Assembly: GCA_002309345.1 (NCBI GenBank)
Contig: DBWZ01000086.1
Coordinates: 1 to 45,301 of the forward strand
DNA: 45,301 bases
Origin: Pseudobutyrivibrio sp. UBA1225
Lineage (GTDB): Bacteria > Bacillota > Clostridia > Lachnospirales > Lachnospiraceae
Direction of reading: 5' to 3'
Below, in pieces: positions 18,651 to 26,354 of this stretch. The position numbers and the translations under genes are program-made. How positions within the stretch are numbered: position 1 is the first letter of the stretch; each line of letters begins with the position of its first letter. The notes beneath the pieces were generated by a model. It ran no database searches. It saw only the letters and a program-made list of their open reading frames with translations, and was not told where the DNA came from.

Positions 18651-18686
18651 CCAGTTCCTCCACGGTATTTTGCTTTTACATCTATT

Positions 18687-18713
18687 ATGTCGGACGAGTT
18701 TAAATAATTCTTA
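18687..18713 (-). promoter_or_regulatory. Sigma-28-like promoter for the DUF6240-like gene
   Basis: TAAG (18710-18713) and TCCGACAT (18687-18694) are 15 bases apart on the minus strand. Both this and the flagellin promoter carry the same TTAAGAATT around the -35 element. The -10 is weaker than in the flagellin promoter. Confidence 0.5.
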
Positions 18714-18845
18714 ATCTATAAATTCCAGAAAAAATATCTTGCCAATTTTTTTGTGCTATTGTATCATCTTTTTGCGTCTGTAAAATATTCATTTCAAAAA
18801 ATAAATCATCTTCGTTTCATAATTATTTTATGAAAGGATTCCCTA

Positions 18846-19700
18846 ATGAAAAAAAATAAATATCATATACCAGAGTCTGGAGATTTATTTGTACCTATGA
18901 CAAACGATTATCTCTTCAAAATGATTTTGCAGCGAAACAATCTTGTACTCAAAGAACTTGTCCAAGATTTGCTTCACATGGATAAAAATTCAATCAAAAC
19001 CATATCTATAACTAATCCTATTCATTTAGGTGATACCATTACCGATAAATCTGTTATCCTCGACATTGAAGCTATTTTAAATGATACCTCAATTGTTAAC
19101 CTGGAAATGCAGGTCATCAATGAGCATGATTGGATTGAACGCTCCATATATTATGCATGCACGGAATACCAAAATATAAATAAGGGAGATAGCTATCTGT
19201 GTGTCAAACCAATTCATCAGATTGGAATATTAAATTTTACTCTTTTTGATGACATGCCTGAGTTATACTCAAAATATATGGTTATGAACACTAAAAATCA
19301 TAATGTTTATAGTGACAAATTCCAGATATACGTGTTAGACTTAAAGCAGATAGAGTTAGCCTCTGAAGAAGATAAAAAATTTAGAATCGACAAATGGGCT
19401 AAAGTATTTAAGTCAACAAAATGGGAGGAATTGCATATGTTAGCAAAAGATATGCCTATCATAGATGAGGCCTCTAAAACTGTATATGAACTAAGTGAAG
19501 AGAATCAATCTCGTCTCGAAATGAGAGCTAGACAAGATGCTATACGTAGGGCTAATGATCGTATTATATATGAGCAAAGACTCAAAGACAGCATCGCTGA
19601 AAAAGATGCTTCGCTTGCTGAGAAAGATGCTTCGCTTGCTGAAAAAGATGCACGAATCGCCGAATTAGAAAAACAACTTGCTGAACTACAAGCTAAATAG
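18846..19700 (+). CDS. Rpn-family PD-(D/E)XK nuclease (transposase-like)
   Basis: A 284-residue protein of the recombination-promoting nuclease family (YhgA/Rpn, PD-(D/E)XK). N-terminal FVPMTNDYLFKMILQRN is diagnostic. The nuclease core shows ILDIEAILND (D73) and VNLEMQ (E87, Q89). The last ~40 residues form a coiled coil built on a tandem seven-residue repeat (SLAEKDA), encoded by 21-bp DNA repeats at 19598-19660. It is an isolated gene opposite to its neighbours, with AAAGGA before the ATG and a bidirectional terminator after it. The family moves within genomes and promotes RecA-independent recombination; no target-site duplication is apparent here. Confidence 0.88.
   Translation: MKKNKYHIPESGDLFVPMTNDYLFKMILQRNNLVLKELVQDLLHMDKNSIKTISITNPIHLGDTITDKSVILDIEAILNDTSIVNLEMQVINEHDWIERSIYYACTEYQNINKGDSYLCVKPIHQIGILNFTLFDDMPELYSKYMVMNTKNHNVYSDKFQIYVLDLKQIELASEEDKKFRIDKWAKVFKSTKWEELHMLAKDMPIIDEASKTVYELSEENQSRLEMRARQDAIRRANDRIIYEQRLKDSIAEKDASLAEKDASLAEKDARIAELEKQLAELQAK
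19598..19660 (+). repeat. 21-bp tandem repeat inside the Rpn-family gene
   Basis: Three successive copies of about 21 bp based on GCTGAAAAAGATGCTTCGCT, the third diverging after GATGC. Each encodes one heptad of the C-terminal coiled coil. Copy number could change by slippage and thereby alter coiled-coil length in frame. Confidence 0.8.
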
Positions 19701-19703
19701 TTA

Positions 19704-19735
19704 AAAAAAGCCGAGGAAAAATCCTCGGCTTTTTT
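19704..19735. terminator. Bidirectional intrinsic terminator between the Rpn-family gene and recR
   Basis: AAAAAAGCCGAGGA-AAA-TCCTCGGCTTTTTT, a perfect stem with A and T runs on both sides. It serves the convergent Rpn-family gene and recR. Confidence 0.95.
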
Positions 19736-19739
19736 GATA

Positions 19740-20339
19740 CTATAATTCAGTTCGTCCATCCAACGCCCTAAGTAAAGTGACCTCGTCTATATACTCTAGG
19801 TTTCCTCCTACCGGAACACCTGATGCTATACGGCTAACCTTGATGCCGGTGGGCTTTATTAGCTTACTGATATAAGCGGCAGTTGTCTCACCCTCTAAAG
19901 ATGAATTGGTCGCAATGATAACTTCCTGCACATCATTTTGCTGCAGGCGTACCATAAGCTCTTTTAGCTTAATATCTCCAGGACCAATTCCCGCCATCGG
20001 GGAAATTGCCCCGTGCAATACGTGATACACGCCGTCAAACTTACCTGTCTTTTCATAAGCCGCCAAATCTCTGGTGTCTTCAACCACCATAATGATATTC
20101 TTATTGCGCTTTGGATTTGAGCAAATCGGACATAGTTCATCGTCAGTAAGAGTAAAGCATTCCTTACAATAACGCACGTTCTTTCTAGCCTCAATTATTG
20201 AGTTTGCAAGAGCATTAACCTTTGCCTCATCCATGCCCAAAATATGGAAAGCCAGCCTTTGGGCTGACTTACTTCCAATACTTGGCAAATCACTTAGCTC
20301 GGCTATTAAGTTGCTAATTTCTTTGCTGTAATATTCCAT
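19740..20339 (-). CDS. recR: Recombination mediator protein RecR
   Basis: A 199-residue protein that acts with RecO/RecF to load RecA at gaps. The N-terminal helix-hairpin-helix (LSDLPSIGSKSAQRLAFHIL), the four-Cys zinc finger (CKECFTLTDDELCPIC) and the Toprim segment (VMVVEDTRDLAAYEKTG, GAISPMAGIGPGDIKL) are present in the right order. The ATG is four bases after the ybaB stop; the dnaX-ybaB-recR order is the standard Firmicute arrangement. Confidence 0.97.
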   Translation of the reverse strand: MEYYSKEISNLIAELSDLPSIGSKSAQRLAFHILGMDEAKVNALANSIIEARKNVRYCKECFTLTDDELCPICSNPKRNKNIIMVVEDTRDLAAYEKTGKFDGVYHVLHGAISPMAGIGPGDIKLKELMVRLQQNDVQEVIIATNSSLEGETTAAYISKLIKPTGIKVSRIASGVPVGGNLEYIDEVTLLRALDGRTEL

Positions 20340-20342
20340 TGA

Positions 20343-20681
20343 TTATAATCCAAATCCACCTGTAAACTTAGACATTGAAGCTGCACTAGCTTCTTCAACC
20401 TTACGAAGAGCTTCGTTGGCTGCTGCCATAACAAGATCCTCAAGCATTTCTACATCATCAGGATCTACTGCTTCTGGATCAATTTTTATCTTTGTAATTT
20501 CTTTTTTACCTGAAACGGTAACCTCTACAACACCGCCTCCTGCTGTGCCTGTCATTTCTGTCTCTTCAAGCTGTGCCTGAGCTTCCTCCATTTGACGCTG
20601 CATGCGCTGAGCCTGCTTCATAAGCTGACCCATGTTACCTGGCATTCCGCCTCCTGGAAATCCGCCTCTTCCTTTACCCAT
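20343..20681 (-). CDS. YbaB/EbfC-family nucleoid-associated protein
   Basis: A 112-residue dimeric DNA-binding protein. The Gly/Met-rich N-terminus (GRGGFPGGGMPGNMGQLMKQ) leads into the helix QRMQRQMEEAQAQLEETEMTG and the conserved core VTVSGKKEITKIKIDPEAVDPDDVEMLEDL. It lies between dnaX and recR as usual. A moderate AGGAGG-type site precedes the ATG. Confidence 0.93.
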   Translation of the reverse strand: MGKGRGGFPGGGMPGNMGQLMKQAQRMQRQMEEAQAQLEETEMTGTAGGGVVEVTVSGKKEITKIKIDPEAVDPDDVEMLEDLVMAAANEALRKVEEASAASMSKFTGGFGL

Positions 20682-20755
20682 TTTATAAGTCCTCCTTGCT
20701 TTATCTATCTCTAAAATTCTCTATTAACTAGATAGTTATATCCAGCGAAGCTGCT

Positions 20756-22354
20756 TTAATCTTCGTCAGCCTCCACTTCAATTCCCAAGTTTGCAAAGTA
20801 ATCAACCGCATCTGTCTTGGTTTGCTTTGAACTAACACCACTAGAATTGATTTCCACCTTTACACTGACAGTTTTTTGGATAGTATCCTCAATAGCCTTT
20901 GTGATTTCGTCTATCACATCTGGTCGATTAACAAAATCTCCAGCCATCCTATCAGACCCATCCTGTTGATCGAATATAAGAACAAACTCGCCAGCATCAT
21001 TTACCGTACGAGTAGATGCTTGTCTAAGGTACATTTTTATATTTGTAGGAACCTTGCCAAGAATTGCGCTCCAATTTTGAGCAACCTTTTGAACCTCCTC
21101 TGGCATGGCCGCTGGAAGTGGCTCCTTTTTAATAGGCTCCGCTACACTGGGGGTTGCTCCAGCACCGGTCCCCGTAGGTGCTGACATTACAACAGGAACA
21201 CCTTCTTCAACCTTTCTTTCGAGGTTGGCCATTCTGTTGTTCAGCGCAGAAATGTCCTGCTCCATCTGAGGTTTGCAGAGTTTAATAAGTGCAATCTCTA
21301 TAAGCACCCTCTTTTGGCTGGCATATTTTATGTCATTAGAAAGAGCTGACAGAACTTGAATGTAACGCATTAACACTGCTGTGTCAACCATCTGAGCCTC
21401 TTCTTTTAGAAGAGCTAAATTGTCAGAGGACATTTCTAACACATCCTCCATGTCATTGGAGCTTTTGATTAGCATAAGATTTCGAAGATACCAGGTGAAA
21501 TCGTTTACAAACTGATTCAAATCTCTGCCCTGAGTGATAATCTCTTCTAGGATTCCGATGGCTTCGGTGATGCTTCCTCCGATGATGTGGCGAAGCAATC
21601 TAGAGAACACCTCAGTGTCAATGGCTCCAAGAACCTTTAGTACATTATCGTAAGTAAGTTTTTGACCAATATAAAAGGCGATGCACTGATCTAGCAAGCT
21701 AAGACCATCTCGCATTGAACCATCAGCCACCTTAGCGATGTATCTGATTGCCTTGTCCTCTACCTCGATTCCTTCTTTGTCCATCAGTTCCTGCAATCTA
21801 CCTGCGATGGTATCGATAGAAATCCTATGGAAATCGTATCGCTGACATCGGCTTAGGATTGTAATCGGAATCTTGTGAACCTCAGTTGTTGCCAAGATGA
21901 ACACAACATAAGAAGGTGGCTCCTCTAAAGTTTTGAGCAAGGCGTTGAAGGCGCCTACTGAAAGCATGTGTACCTCGTCGATGATGTACACCTTGTACTT
22001 TCCCTCAGTTGGAGGATATGCAACCTCCTCTACAATCTGACGGATACTGTCTACACCGTTGTTGGATGCAGCATCCATCTCTATAACGTTCATAGAGTTG
22101 CCAGCTGAGATAGACTTGCACATCTGGCACTCCATACAAGGACAACCATCCACGGGATTCTCGCAGTTGATAGTTCGTGCCAAAATTTTTGCAATCGTAG
22201 TCTTACCGGTACCTCGAGTACCCGTGAAAAGATACGCATGTCCTATTCGGTCACTCTTTATTTGATTTTGTAATGTTGTAACGATATGGTCCTGACCCTT
22301 AACATCCTCGAAGGTTTGAGGCCTGAACTTTCTATATAATGCCATATAGGACAT
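20756..22354 (-). CDS. dnaX: DNA polymerase III subunit gamma/tau
   Basis: The 532-residue clamp-loader ATPase of the replisome. It shows ALYRKFRPQTFEDVKGQ, Walker A GTRGTGKTT (about 45-53), a Cys-rich zinc module (C-x8-CPCMECQMC), the Walker B DEVHML and the sensor LATTEVHKIPITILSRCQRY. Residues about 390-430 form a Pro/Ala/Gly linker leading to the tau C-terminal region. The length is compatible with a full tau. I did not identify a convincing frameshift site for gamma. It begins the dnaX-ybaB-recR unit. Confidence 0.96.
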   Translation of the reverse strand: MSYMALYRKFRPQTFEDVKGQDHIVTTLQNQIKSDRIGHAYLFTGTRGTGKTTIAKILARTINCENPVDGCPCMECQMCKSISAGNSMNVIEMDAASNNGVDSIRQIVEEVAYPPTEGKYKVYIIDEVHMLSVGAFNALLKTLEEPPSYVVFILATTEVHKIPITILSRCQRYDFHRISIDTIAGRLQELMDKEGIEVEDKAIRYIAKVADGSMRDGLSLLDQCIAFYIGQKLTYDNVLKVLGAIDTEVFSRLLRHIIGGSITEAIGILEEIITQGRDLNQFVNDFTWYLRNLMLIKSSNDMEDVLEMSSDNLALLKEEAQMVDTAVLMRYIQVLSALSNDIKYASQKRVLIEIALIKLCKPQMEQDISALNNRMANLERKVEEGVPVVMSAPTGTGAGATPSVAEPIKKEPLPAAMPEEVQKVAQNWSAILGKVPTNIKMYLRQASTRTVNDAGEFVLIFDQQDGSDRMAGDFVNRPDVIDEITKAIEDTIQKTVSVKVEINSSGVSSKQTKTDAVDYFANLGIEVEADED

Positions 22355-22373
22355 AACTGATACCTACCTATTT

Positions 22374-23447
22374 TTAATCGCCAAAGCTTATTCCGATACG
22401 CTTTGCTTCCTCTATCATCTGGCAATCTGGCTCTACTACCTTGAGCTTGCCAGCCACCTTTTCAAGTGGAATACGTTTTGTTTTGTCATTTACCATAGCA
22501 ATCATATTGCCAAAGTCCTGATCCATAATAGCCTGCGCTGCTGCTGAGCCAAGACGAGTACACAAAACCCTGTCGTATGGATCTGGACTACCACCACGCT
22601 GCATGTGACCTGGCACTGTGACACGAACCTCGATTCCTGTCTCCTTCTGGATGCGTTCTGCTATCTCGTATGAAACAGATGGATACTTGGATGATTCAAG
22701 CTTCTTTTTGTATTCCTTCTTGGAAAGCTTGGCATCTTCTTTGGAAATGGCACCCTCCGCCACGGCCAGGATAGTAAAGCCCTTGCCCTCTTCTGCACGT
22801 TTGTTGATTGCCTTTATAACCTTTTTTATGTCGTAAGGAATCTCTGGGAGCAGGATGATGTCTGCGCCAGAGGCAACACCAGCGTAAAGTGTAAGCCAGC
22901 CGACCTTGTGACCCATAACTTCTACTATGAATACTCGACTGTGCGAAGATGCAGTTGTATGGATGCAGTCGATTGTGTTGCATGCAATATCAATAGCACT
23001 TTGAAATCCAAAGGTAAGATCTGTGCCATAGATATCATTATCTATAGTTTTTGGAAGATGGATGATGTTGAGCCCCTCTTCACGGAGAAGATTTGCTGTT
23101 TTCTGCGTGCCGTTACCACCAAGAATGACAAGACAGCTAAGATTGATTTTGTAGTAGTTGGATTTCATGGCCTCTACCTTGTCGAGACCATTTTCATCAG
23201 GCTCACGCATGAGCTTGAATGGTTGACGACTTGAGCCCAAGATTGTACCGCCTCGTGTGAGGATACCAGAAAAATCTTGGCTAGTAAGAAGTCTGTAATC
23301 TCCGTAGATGAGACCCTTGAAACCATTGAAAAATCCGTAAACCTCAAGATCCTTAACATTGGCAGCCAACCCCTTAACTACTCCTCGCATAGCAGCGTTA
23401 AGAGCCTGACAATCACCACCACTAGTAAGCATTCCGATTCTCAACAT
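22374..23447 (-). CDS. 6-phosphofructokinase
   Basis: A 357-residue glycolytic enzyme converting fructose-6-phosphate to fructose-1,6-bisphosphate. It contains IGMLTSGGDCQALNAAMRG, the catalytic PKTIDNDIYGTDLTFGFQSA, and TVPGHMQRGGSPDPYDRVL. The phosphoryl-donor loop reads LGGNGTQKTA where ATP enzymes usually have GGDGS; the pattern fits the mixed-substrate group of PFKs. ATP versus pyrophosphate use cannot be settled from this alone. It lies 19 bases upstream of dnaX. Confidence 0.9.
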   Translation of the reverse strand: MLRIGMLTSGGDCQALNAAMRGVVKGLAANVKDLEVYGFFNGFKGLIYGDYRLLTSQDFSGILTRGGTILGSSRQPFKLMREPDENGLDKVEAMKSNYYKINLSCLVILGGNGTQKTANLLREEGLNIIHLPKTIDNDIYGTDLTFGFQSAIDIACNTIDCIHTTASSHSRVFIVEVMGHKVGWLTLYAGVASGADIILLPEIPYDIKKVIKAINKRAEEGKGFTILAVAEGAISKEDAKLSKKEYKKKLESSKYPSVSYEIAERIQKETGIEVRVTVPGHMQRGGSPDPYDRVLCTRLGSAAAQAIMDQDFGNMIAMVNDKTKRIPLEKVAGKLKVVEPDCQMIEEAKRIGISFGD

Positions 23448-23522
23448 AACTCCACTCCTTCCTAAGTAAAAATTCTTTGCAATTGACTTTGTCAGAAAAC
23501 TAGACCTGACTTTATCTTCTCT

Positions 23523-24959
23523 CTATTTTCTAGTTTCAATTACTTTTCTAACATAATTGTATATTCTCTCTGAGGAAGCAATAGATAAGCGCTCCTTTGG
23601 AGTATGAATATCATCCATGTCTGGTCCGATTGAAACCGCTTCTAAGCCTGGAAGCTTTGATGCTAAAAGACCACATTCTACTCCTGCATGCATTGTTTCA
23701 ACGATAGCCTTTTGACCAGTCATTTCTTCATATAGTTTTACTAGCTCATCACGATAAGCCGAATCTCTTTTGAATTCCCATGCAGGATAAGCTCCGTGAA
23801 CTGAAACGTTAGCCCCCAAGGCTTCGGCAATCATGCGAACCTTTCTCATAAGAGCTGTCATGGCACTTGCCACTGAGCTTCTGAGAGCACAGCTAAAGGA
23901 TAGTCCGCAGTCATTGAATTTGAGAACACCAAGATTAAGTGATGTCTCAACAAGGCCTTCGATATCGTGGCTCATTGCTTGAATGCCATCTGGTGTAGAT
24001 AGGATGAGCTGTACCATCTTTTTGGAATCCGCTGCGTTGACACCGTCAACCACAACATTGCCCTGGTTTGTAATCTCTATTTTCATATCTGGATCTGTGA
24101 TGGCAAACTCATTTAAAATTGCCTTTGCCTCTGCCTCCATCGCCTGAACAGAATCAGGTGATGCTATAAGCTTAGCGCTTGTAGCTCGAGGGATAGCATT
24201 ATCCTTGGTGCCACCTACATAATCTACAAGATTGATGTCAGCTGCATCTGCGGCTGCTGCAAGAACGCGATTTGCTATGTGGGTTGCGTTGGCGCGACCT
24301 TTGTCGATTTCGGCACCTGAGTGTCCGCCTGTGCAATCAACCACATCAAGTGAGATGAGCGCACCCTTGACCTGCTCCTTGGTAAAAGGATAGACAATGT
24401 CCATTCGACATCCGCCTGCACAGCCTGATAAGAAGTGACCTTCCTCCTCAGAATCTAGATTCAAAAGCTTGCAGCCTTTGAGCATTGAAACATCAATAGC
24501 TGCCGCACCTTCCATGCCAACTTCCTCTGAAACTGTGATGATTACCTCGAGGCGAGGATGCTTTAAGGTGTCGTCCTCTAAGATTGCTAGTGCCATTGCG
24601 ACTGCAATGCCGTCGTCGCCGCCTAAGGTTGTGCCCTTGGCTGTAACATAACCATCAACTACTTCTATGTCCAAGCCCTCTGTAAGCATGTCCTTCTTAC
24701 AATCTGGCTCCTGCTCTGCGACCATATCCATGTGGCCCTGAAGGATGAGTGGCTCGACGTTTTCCATTCCCTCAGAGGCTTCTTTGATCATGATGACGTT
24801 GTACAAATCATCTTGATAGTATTCCAAGCCGTGAGTCTTCGCAAAATCTACTAAATATGCGCTGATTTGCTCTTCGTGATAGGAAGGATGTGGGATGCCA
24901 CATATCTCCTCAAAATAATGAAATACCCTCTCTGGCTTGTAATTACTTAATACTGCCAT
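23523..24959 (-). CDS. pepD: Aminoacyl-histidine dipeptidase (M20 family, PepD-like)
   Basis: A 478-residue cytoplasmic dizinc aminopeptidase that releases amino acids from dipeptides such as carnosine-like Xaa-His. Metal-binding segments are LILQGHMDMVAE, TLGGDDGIAVAMALAIL and ITVSEEVGMEGA (catalytic Glu-Glu). LNLDSEEEGHFLSGCAGGCRMDI and the GGHSGAEI lid signature are typical of PepD. It has its own gene unit, with a -10-like TATAAT at 25012-25017. Confidence 0.92.
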   Translation of the reverse strand: MAVLSNYKPERVFHYFEEICGIPHPSYHEEQISAYLVDFAKTHGLEYYQDDLYNVIMIKEASEGMENVEPLILQGHMDMVAEQEPDCKKDMLTEGLDIEVVDGYVTAKGTTLGGDDGIAVAMALAILEDDTLKHPRLEVIITVSEEVGMEGAAAIDVSMLKGCKLLNLDSEEEGHFLSGCAGGCRMDIVYPFTKEQVKGALISLDVVDCTGGHSGAEIDKGRANATHIANRVLAAAADAADINLVDYVGGTKDNAIPRATSAKLIASPDSVQAMEAEAKAILNEFAITDPDMKIEITNQGNVVVDGVNAADSKKMVQLILSTPDGIQAMSHDIEGLVETSLNLGVLKFNDCGLSFSCALRSSVASAMTALMRKVRMIAEALGANVSVHGAYPAWEFKRDSAYRDELVKLYEEMTGQKAIVETMHAGVECGLLASKLPGLEAVSIGPDMDDIHTPKERLSIASSERIYNYVRKVIETRK

Positions 24960-25051
24960 TTATCTATGCTCCTTAATAATCACTAGTAGAATCTACTACC
25001 TGAAAAATTCTATTATAACTATAGCATTTTCCACTTTTGATTTCTATTGCC

Positions 25052-25080
25052 TAGACAAAATAGTGGGTCCATATTAAAAT
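25052..25080 (+). promoter_or_regulatory. Housekeeping promoter for greA
   Basis: TAGACA (25052-25057), a 17-base spacer, then TAAAAT (25075-25080). It lies about 49 bases upstream of the greA ATG on the same strand. Confidence 0.6.
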
Positions 25081-25128
25081 ATCGCATGTACAGGTAATTT
25101 ATGTATCGAAAGAAGGTTAGATAGAATT

Positions 25129-25632
25129 ATGGGAGAAAGATTAACACAAGGCGATATTGATAAGATTCAAGCAGAAATAGATGAGAGAAAGTTGGTTATA
25201 CGACCAAAGCTTTTAGAAGAAGTTAAGGAGACTCGCGCACAAGGCGACTTATCCGAGAACTTTGAGTATCATGAGGCAAAGCGTGCTAAAAACATGAACG
25301 ATAGCCGTATTCGCTATCTTGAAAAAATGCTTCGCTACGCCGAGGTTGTAGATGACAGCAGCGCCGATGATGAAATTGGAATCAATAATACTGTTACCTT
25401 GTATATTCCAGAGGATGATTGCGAAGAGACTTACAAGCTTGTTACATCTATTCGCGGCAACTCCCTAAAGGGACTTATCTCTATTGAATCTCCACTTGGT
25501 GCCGCCATCCGTGGGAAGCATGTTGGAGACACTGTGACAGTGCAGGTTAATGCTGATTATTCTTATGATGTTGTCATCAAGGCTATAGATAATAGCACTA
25601 CTGACGAGGATGATAGGATTAAGAGGTACTAG
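25129..25632 (+). CDS. greA: Transcription elongation factor GreA
   Basis: A 167-residue factor that enters the RNA polymerase secondary channel and stimulates cleavage of backtracked RNA. It has the N-terminal coiled coil with the acidic tip loop (RAQGDLSENFEYHEAKRAK) and the C-terminal FKBP-like domain (ISIESPLGAAIRGKHVGDTVTVQV). AGAAGG precedes the ATG. It is monocistronic, with a promoter upstream and a terminator downstream. Confidence 0.95.
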   Translation: MGERLTQGDIDKIQAEIDERKLVIRPKLLEEVKETRAQGDLSENFEYHEAKRAKNMNDSRIRYLEKMLRYAEVVDDSSADDEIGINNTVTLYIPEDDCEETYKLVTSIRGNSLKGLISIESPLGAAIRGKHVGDTVTVQVNADYSYDVVIKAIDNSTTDEDDRIKRY

Positions 25633-25642
25633 TTTTCAAAAC

Positions 25643-25672
25643 GAGGGATATCGCAAATGCGATATCCCTCTT
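25643..25672. terminator. Bidirectional terminator between greA and the DUF6440-like gene
   Basis: A perfect 13-bp stem (GAGGGATATCGCA / TGCGATATCCCTC) separates the convergent genes. T-runs are short on both sides. Confidence 0.8.
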
Positions 25673-25674
25673 GC

Positions 25675-25857
25675 TTAATTCTCTTTTGTTACTATAGGCT
25701 TTCCTTCTTCATCAACTAGTACAGTTAATCCTCCAGCATAGCCTGCGCCATGAAATAAATAGTTTACTCCTGTTTCCGTGTCAACAATAATCTCAGTTAC
25801 TGCAACCTTTCCTTGACTATAGACTTCTTTAAATCTAATTTTTTCATTATTTTTCAT
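25675..25857 (-). CDS. Small DUF6440-like protein
   Basis: A 60-residue soluble protein with the pattern TEIIVDTETGVNYLFHGAGYAGGLTVLVDEEGKPIV, which I recognise as the DUF6440 family common in Firmicutes. It is predicted to be a small beta-rich domain. AAGGAGACG precedes the ATG. The function is unknown. It marks the edge of the conserved block before the accessory region. Confidence 0.75.
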   Translation of the reverse strand: MKNNEKIRFKEVYSQGKVAVTEIIVDTETGVNYLFHGAGYAGGLTVLVDEEGKPIVTKEN

Positions 25858-25886
25858 TCTTGCGTCTCCTTCATATAATTATATAG

Positions 25887-25925
25887 GTAAGAGGCGTCAC
25901 AGATTCGTGGCACCTCTTCTTTTTA
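25887..25925. other. Imperfect hairpin, possible terminator
   Basis: AAGAGGCGTCAC / GTGGCACCTCTT pairs with one mismatch and one wobble. A T-run follows on the plus strand but not on the minus strand, although only minus-strand genes flank it. It lies directly after the 26-codon gene. Confidence 0.35.
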
Positions 25926-26003
25926 CTGATTCTTTTTTTTCGATACCCGTATAAGTAAGGTTATTGTTGTAAATAAACACGCTATAATCAATGCACGGCT
26001 CAT
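25923..26003 (-). CDS. 26-residue single-helix membrane peptide
   Basis: Reads MSRALIIACLFTTITLLI then RVSKKKNQ: one hydrophobic helix with a strongly basic C-terminal tail. The ribosome site AAGGAGGTG lies seven bases before the ATG, near-ideal, which argues that it is translated despite its size. It follows the terminator of the daptide-like operon, so it probably has its own promoter. It resembles the 31-residue peptide gene at 26244-26339 in design. Possible roles are a membrane accessory or immunity peptide; it could also be a toxin of a type I toxin-antitoxin pair, though I found no antisense RNA signal. Confidence 0.6.
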   Translation of the reverse strand: MSRALIIACLFTTITLLIRVSKKKNQ

Positions 26004-26192
26004 ATCGCCACCTCCTTCTATATAAACAATGTTCATTTATCAATTTCATAATATCATTTTATTTTTATATCTATTTGTCTGGCAGTATATTGTATAAATA
26101 CTATTATTTCGCGTCGTTCATTTCTTTTTTCTTTACCGTTTACTCCAAATATCTACCATTCGCTCTAGCTTATCGTGTTAATTAACAATACA

Positions 26193-26229
26193 TATAAAAA
26201 TCCAGTGCTACATAAAACACTGGACTTTT
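26193..26229 (-). terminator. Terminator of the daptide-like operon
   Basis: Stem TCCAGTG / CACTGGA extended by A/T pairs (AAGTCCAGTG...CACTGGATTTTT on the minus strand). It sits 15 bases after the 31-residue peptide gene. Between here and 26003 (about 190 bases) I see only AT-rich DNA. Confidence 0.8.
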
Positions 26230-26243
26230 AAAATATATAATTC

Positions 26244-26339
26244 TTATTTTCTTTTCTGAAGTCTTCTTTTTCTACTTAATAAAATAAAAGTAATTGCACT
26301 AACTGCAAATACTGCACGTATTATTCCTGCATACAGCAT
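26244..26339 (-). CDS. 31-residue single-helix membrane peptide, end of the daptide-like operon
   Basis: A short hydrophobic segment (MLYAGIIRAVFAVSAITFIL) followed by a very basic tail (SRKRRLQKRK). GGAGGAG lies seven bases upstream of the ATG. It starts 15 bases after the metalloprotease stop, before the operon terminator, so it is cotranscribed with the biosynthetic genes. The basic tail would face the cytoplasm. Small basic membrane peptides often act as immunity proteins for membrane-active bacteriocins; that role is inferred. Confidence 0.65.
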   Translation of the reverse strand: MLYAGIIRAVFAVSAITFILLSRKRRLQKRK

Positions 26340-26354
26340 ATTTTCTCCTCCTAT

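Noticed and set aside
22355..22373. Signal recognition particle RNA next to dnaX, as in some Firmicutes
   Set aside because: Only 19 bases separate the phosphofructokinase gene and dnaX, leaving no room.
26134..26165. Possible LytTR repeat pair TACCGTTTACTC / TACCATTCGCTC
   Set aside because: Only 9 of 12 bases match and the spacing is 20, not 21, with no plus-strand gene downstream. It may still be worth testing if the regulator motif becomes known.
25991..26185. Plus-strand frame of 64 codons rich in Phe and Tyr
   Set aside because: It is antisense to the promoter and start of the 26-codon gene and has the composition of random AT-rich DNA.
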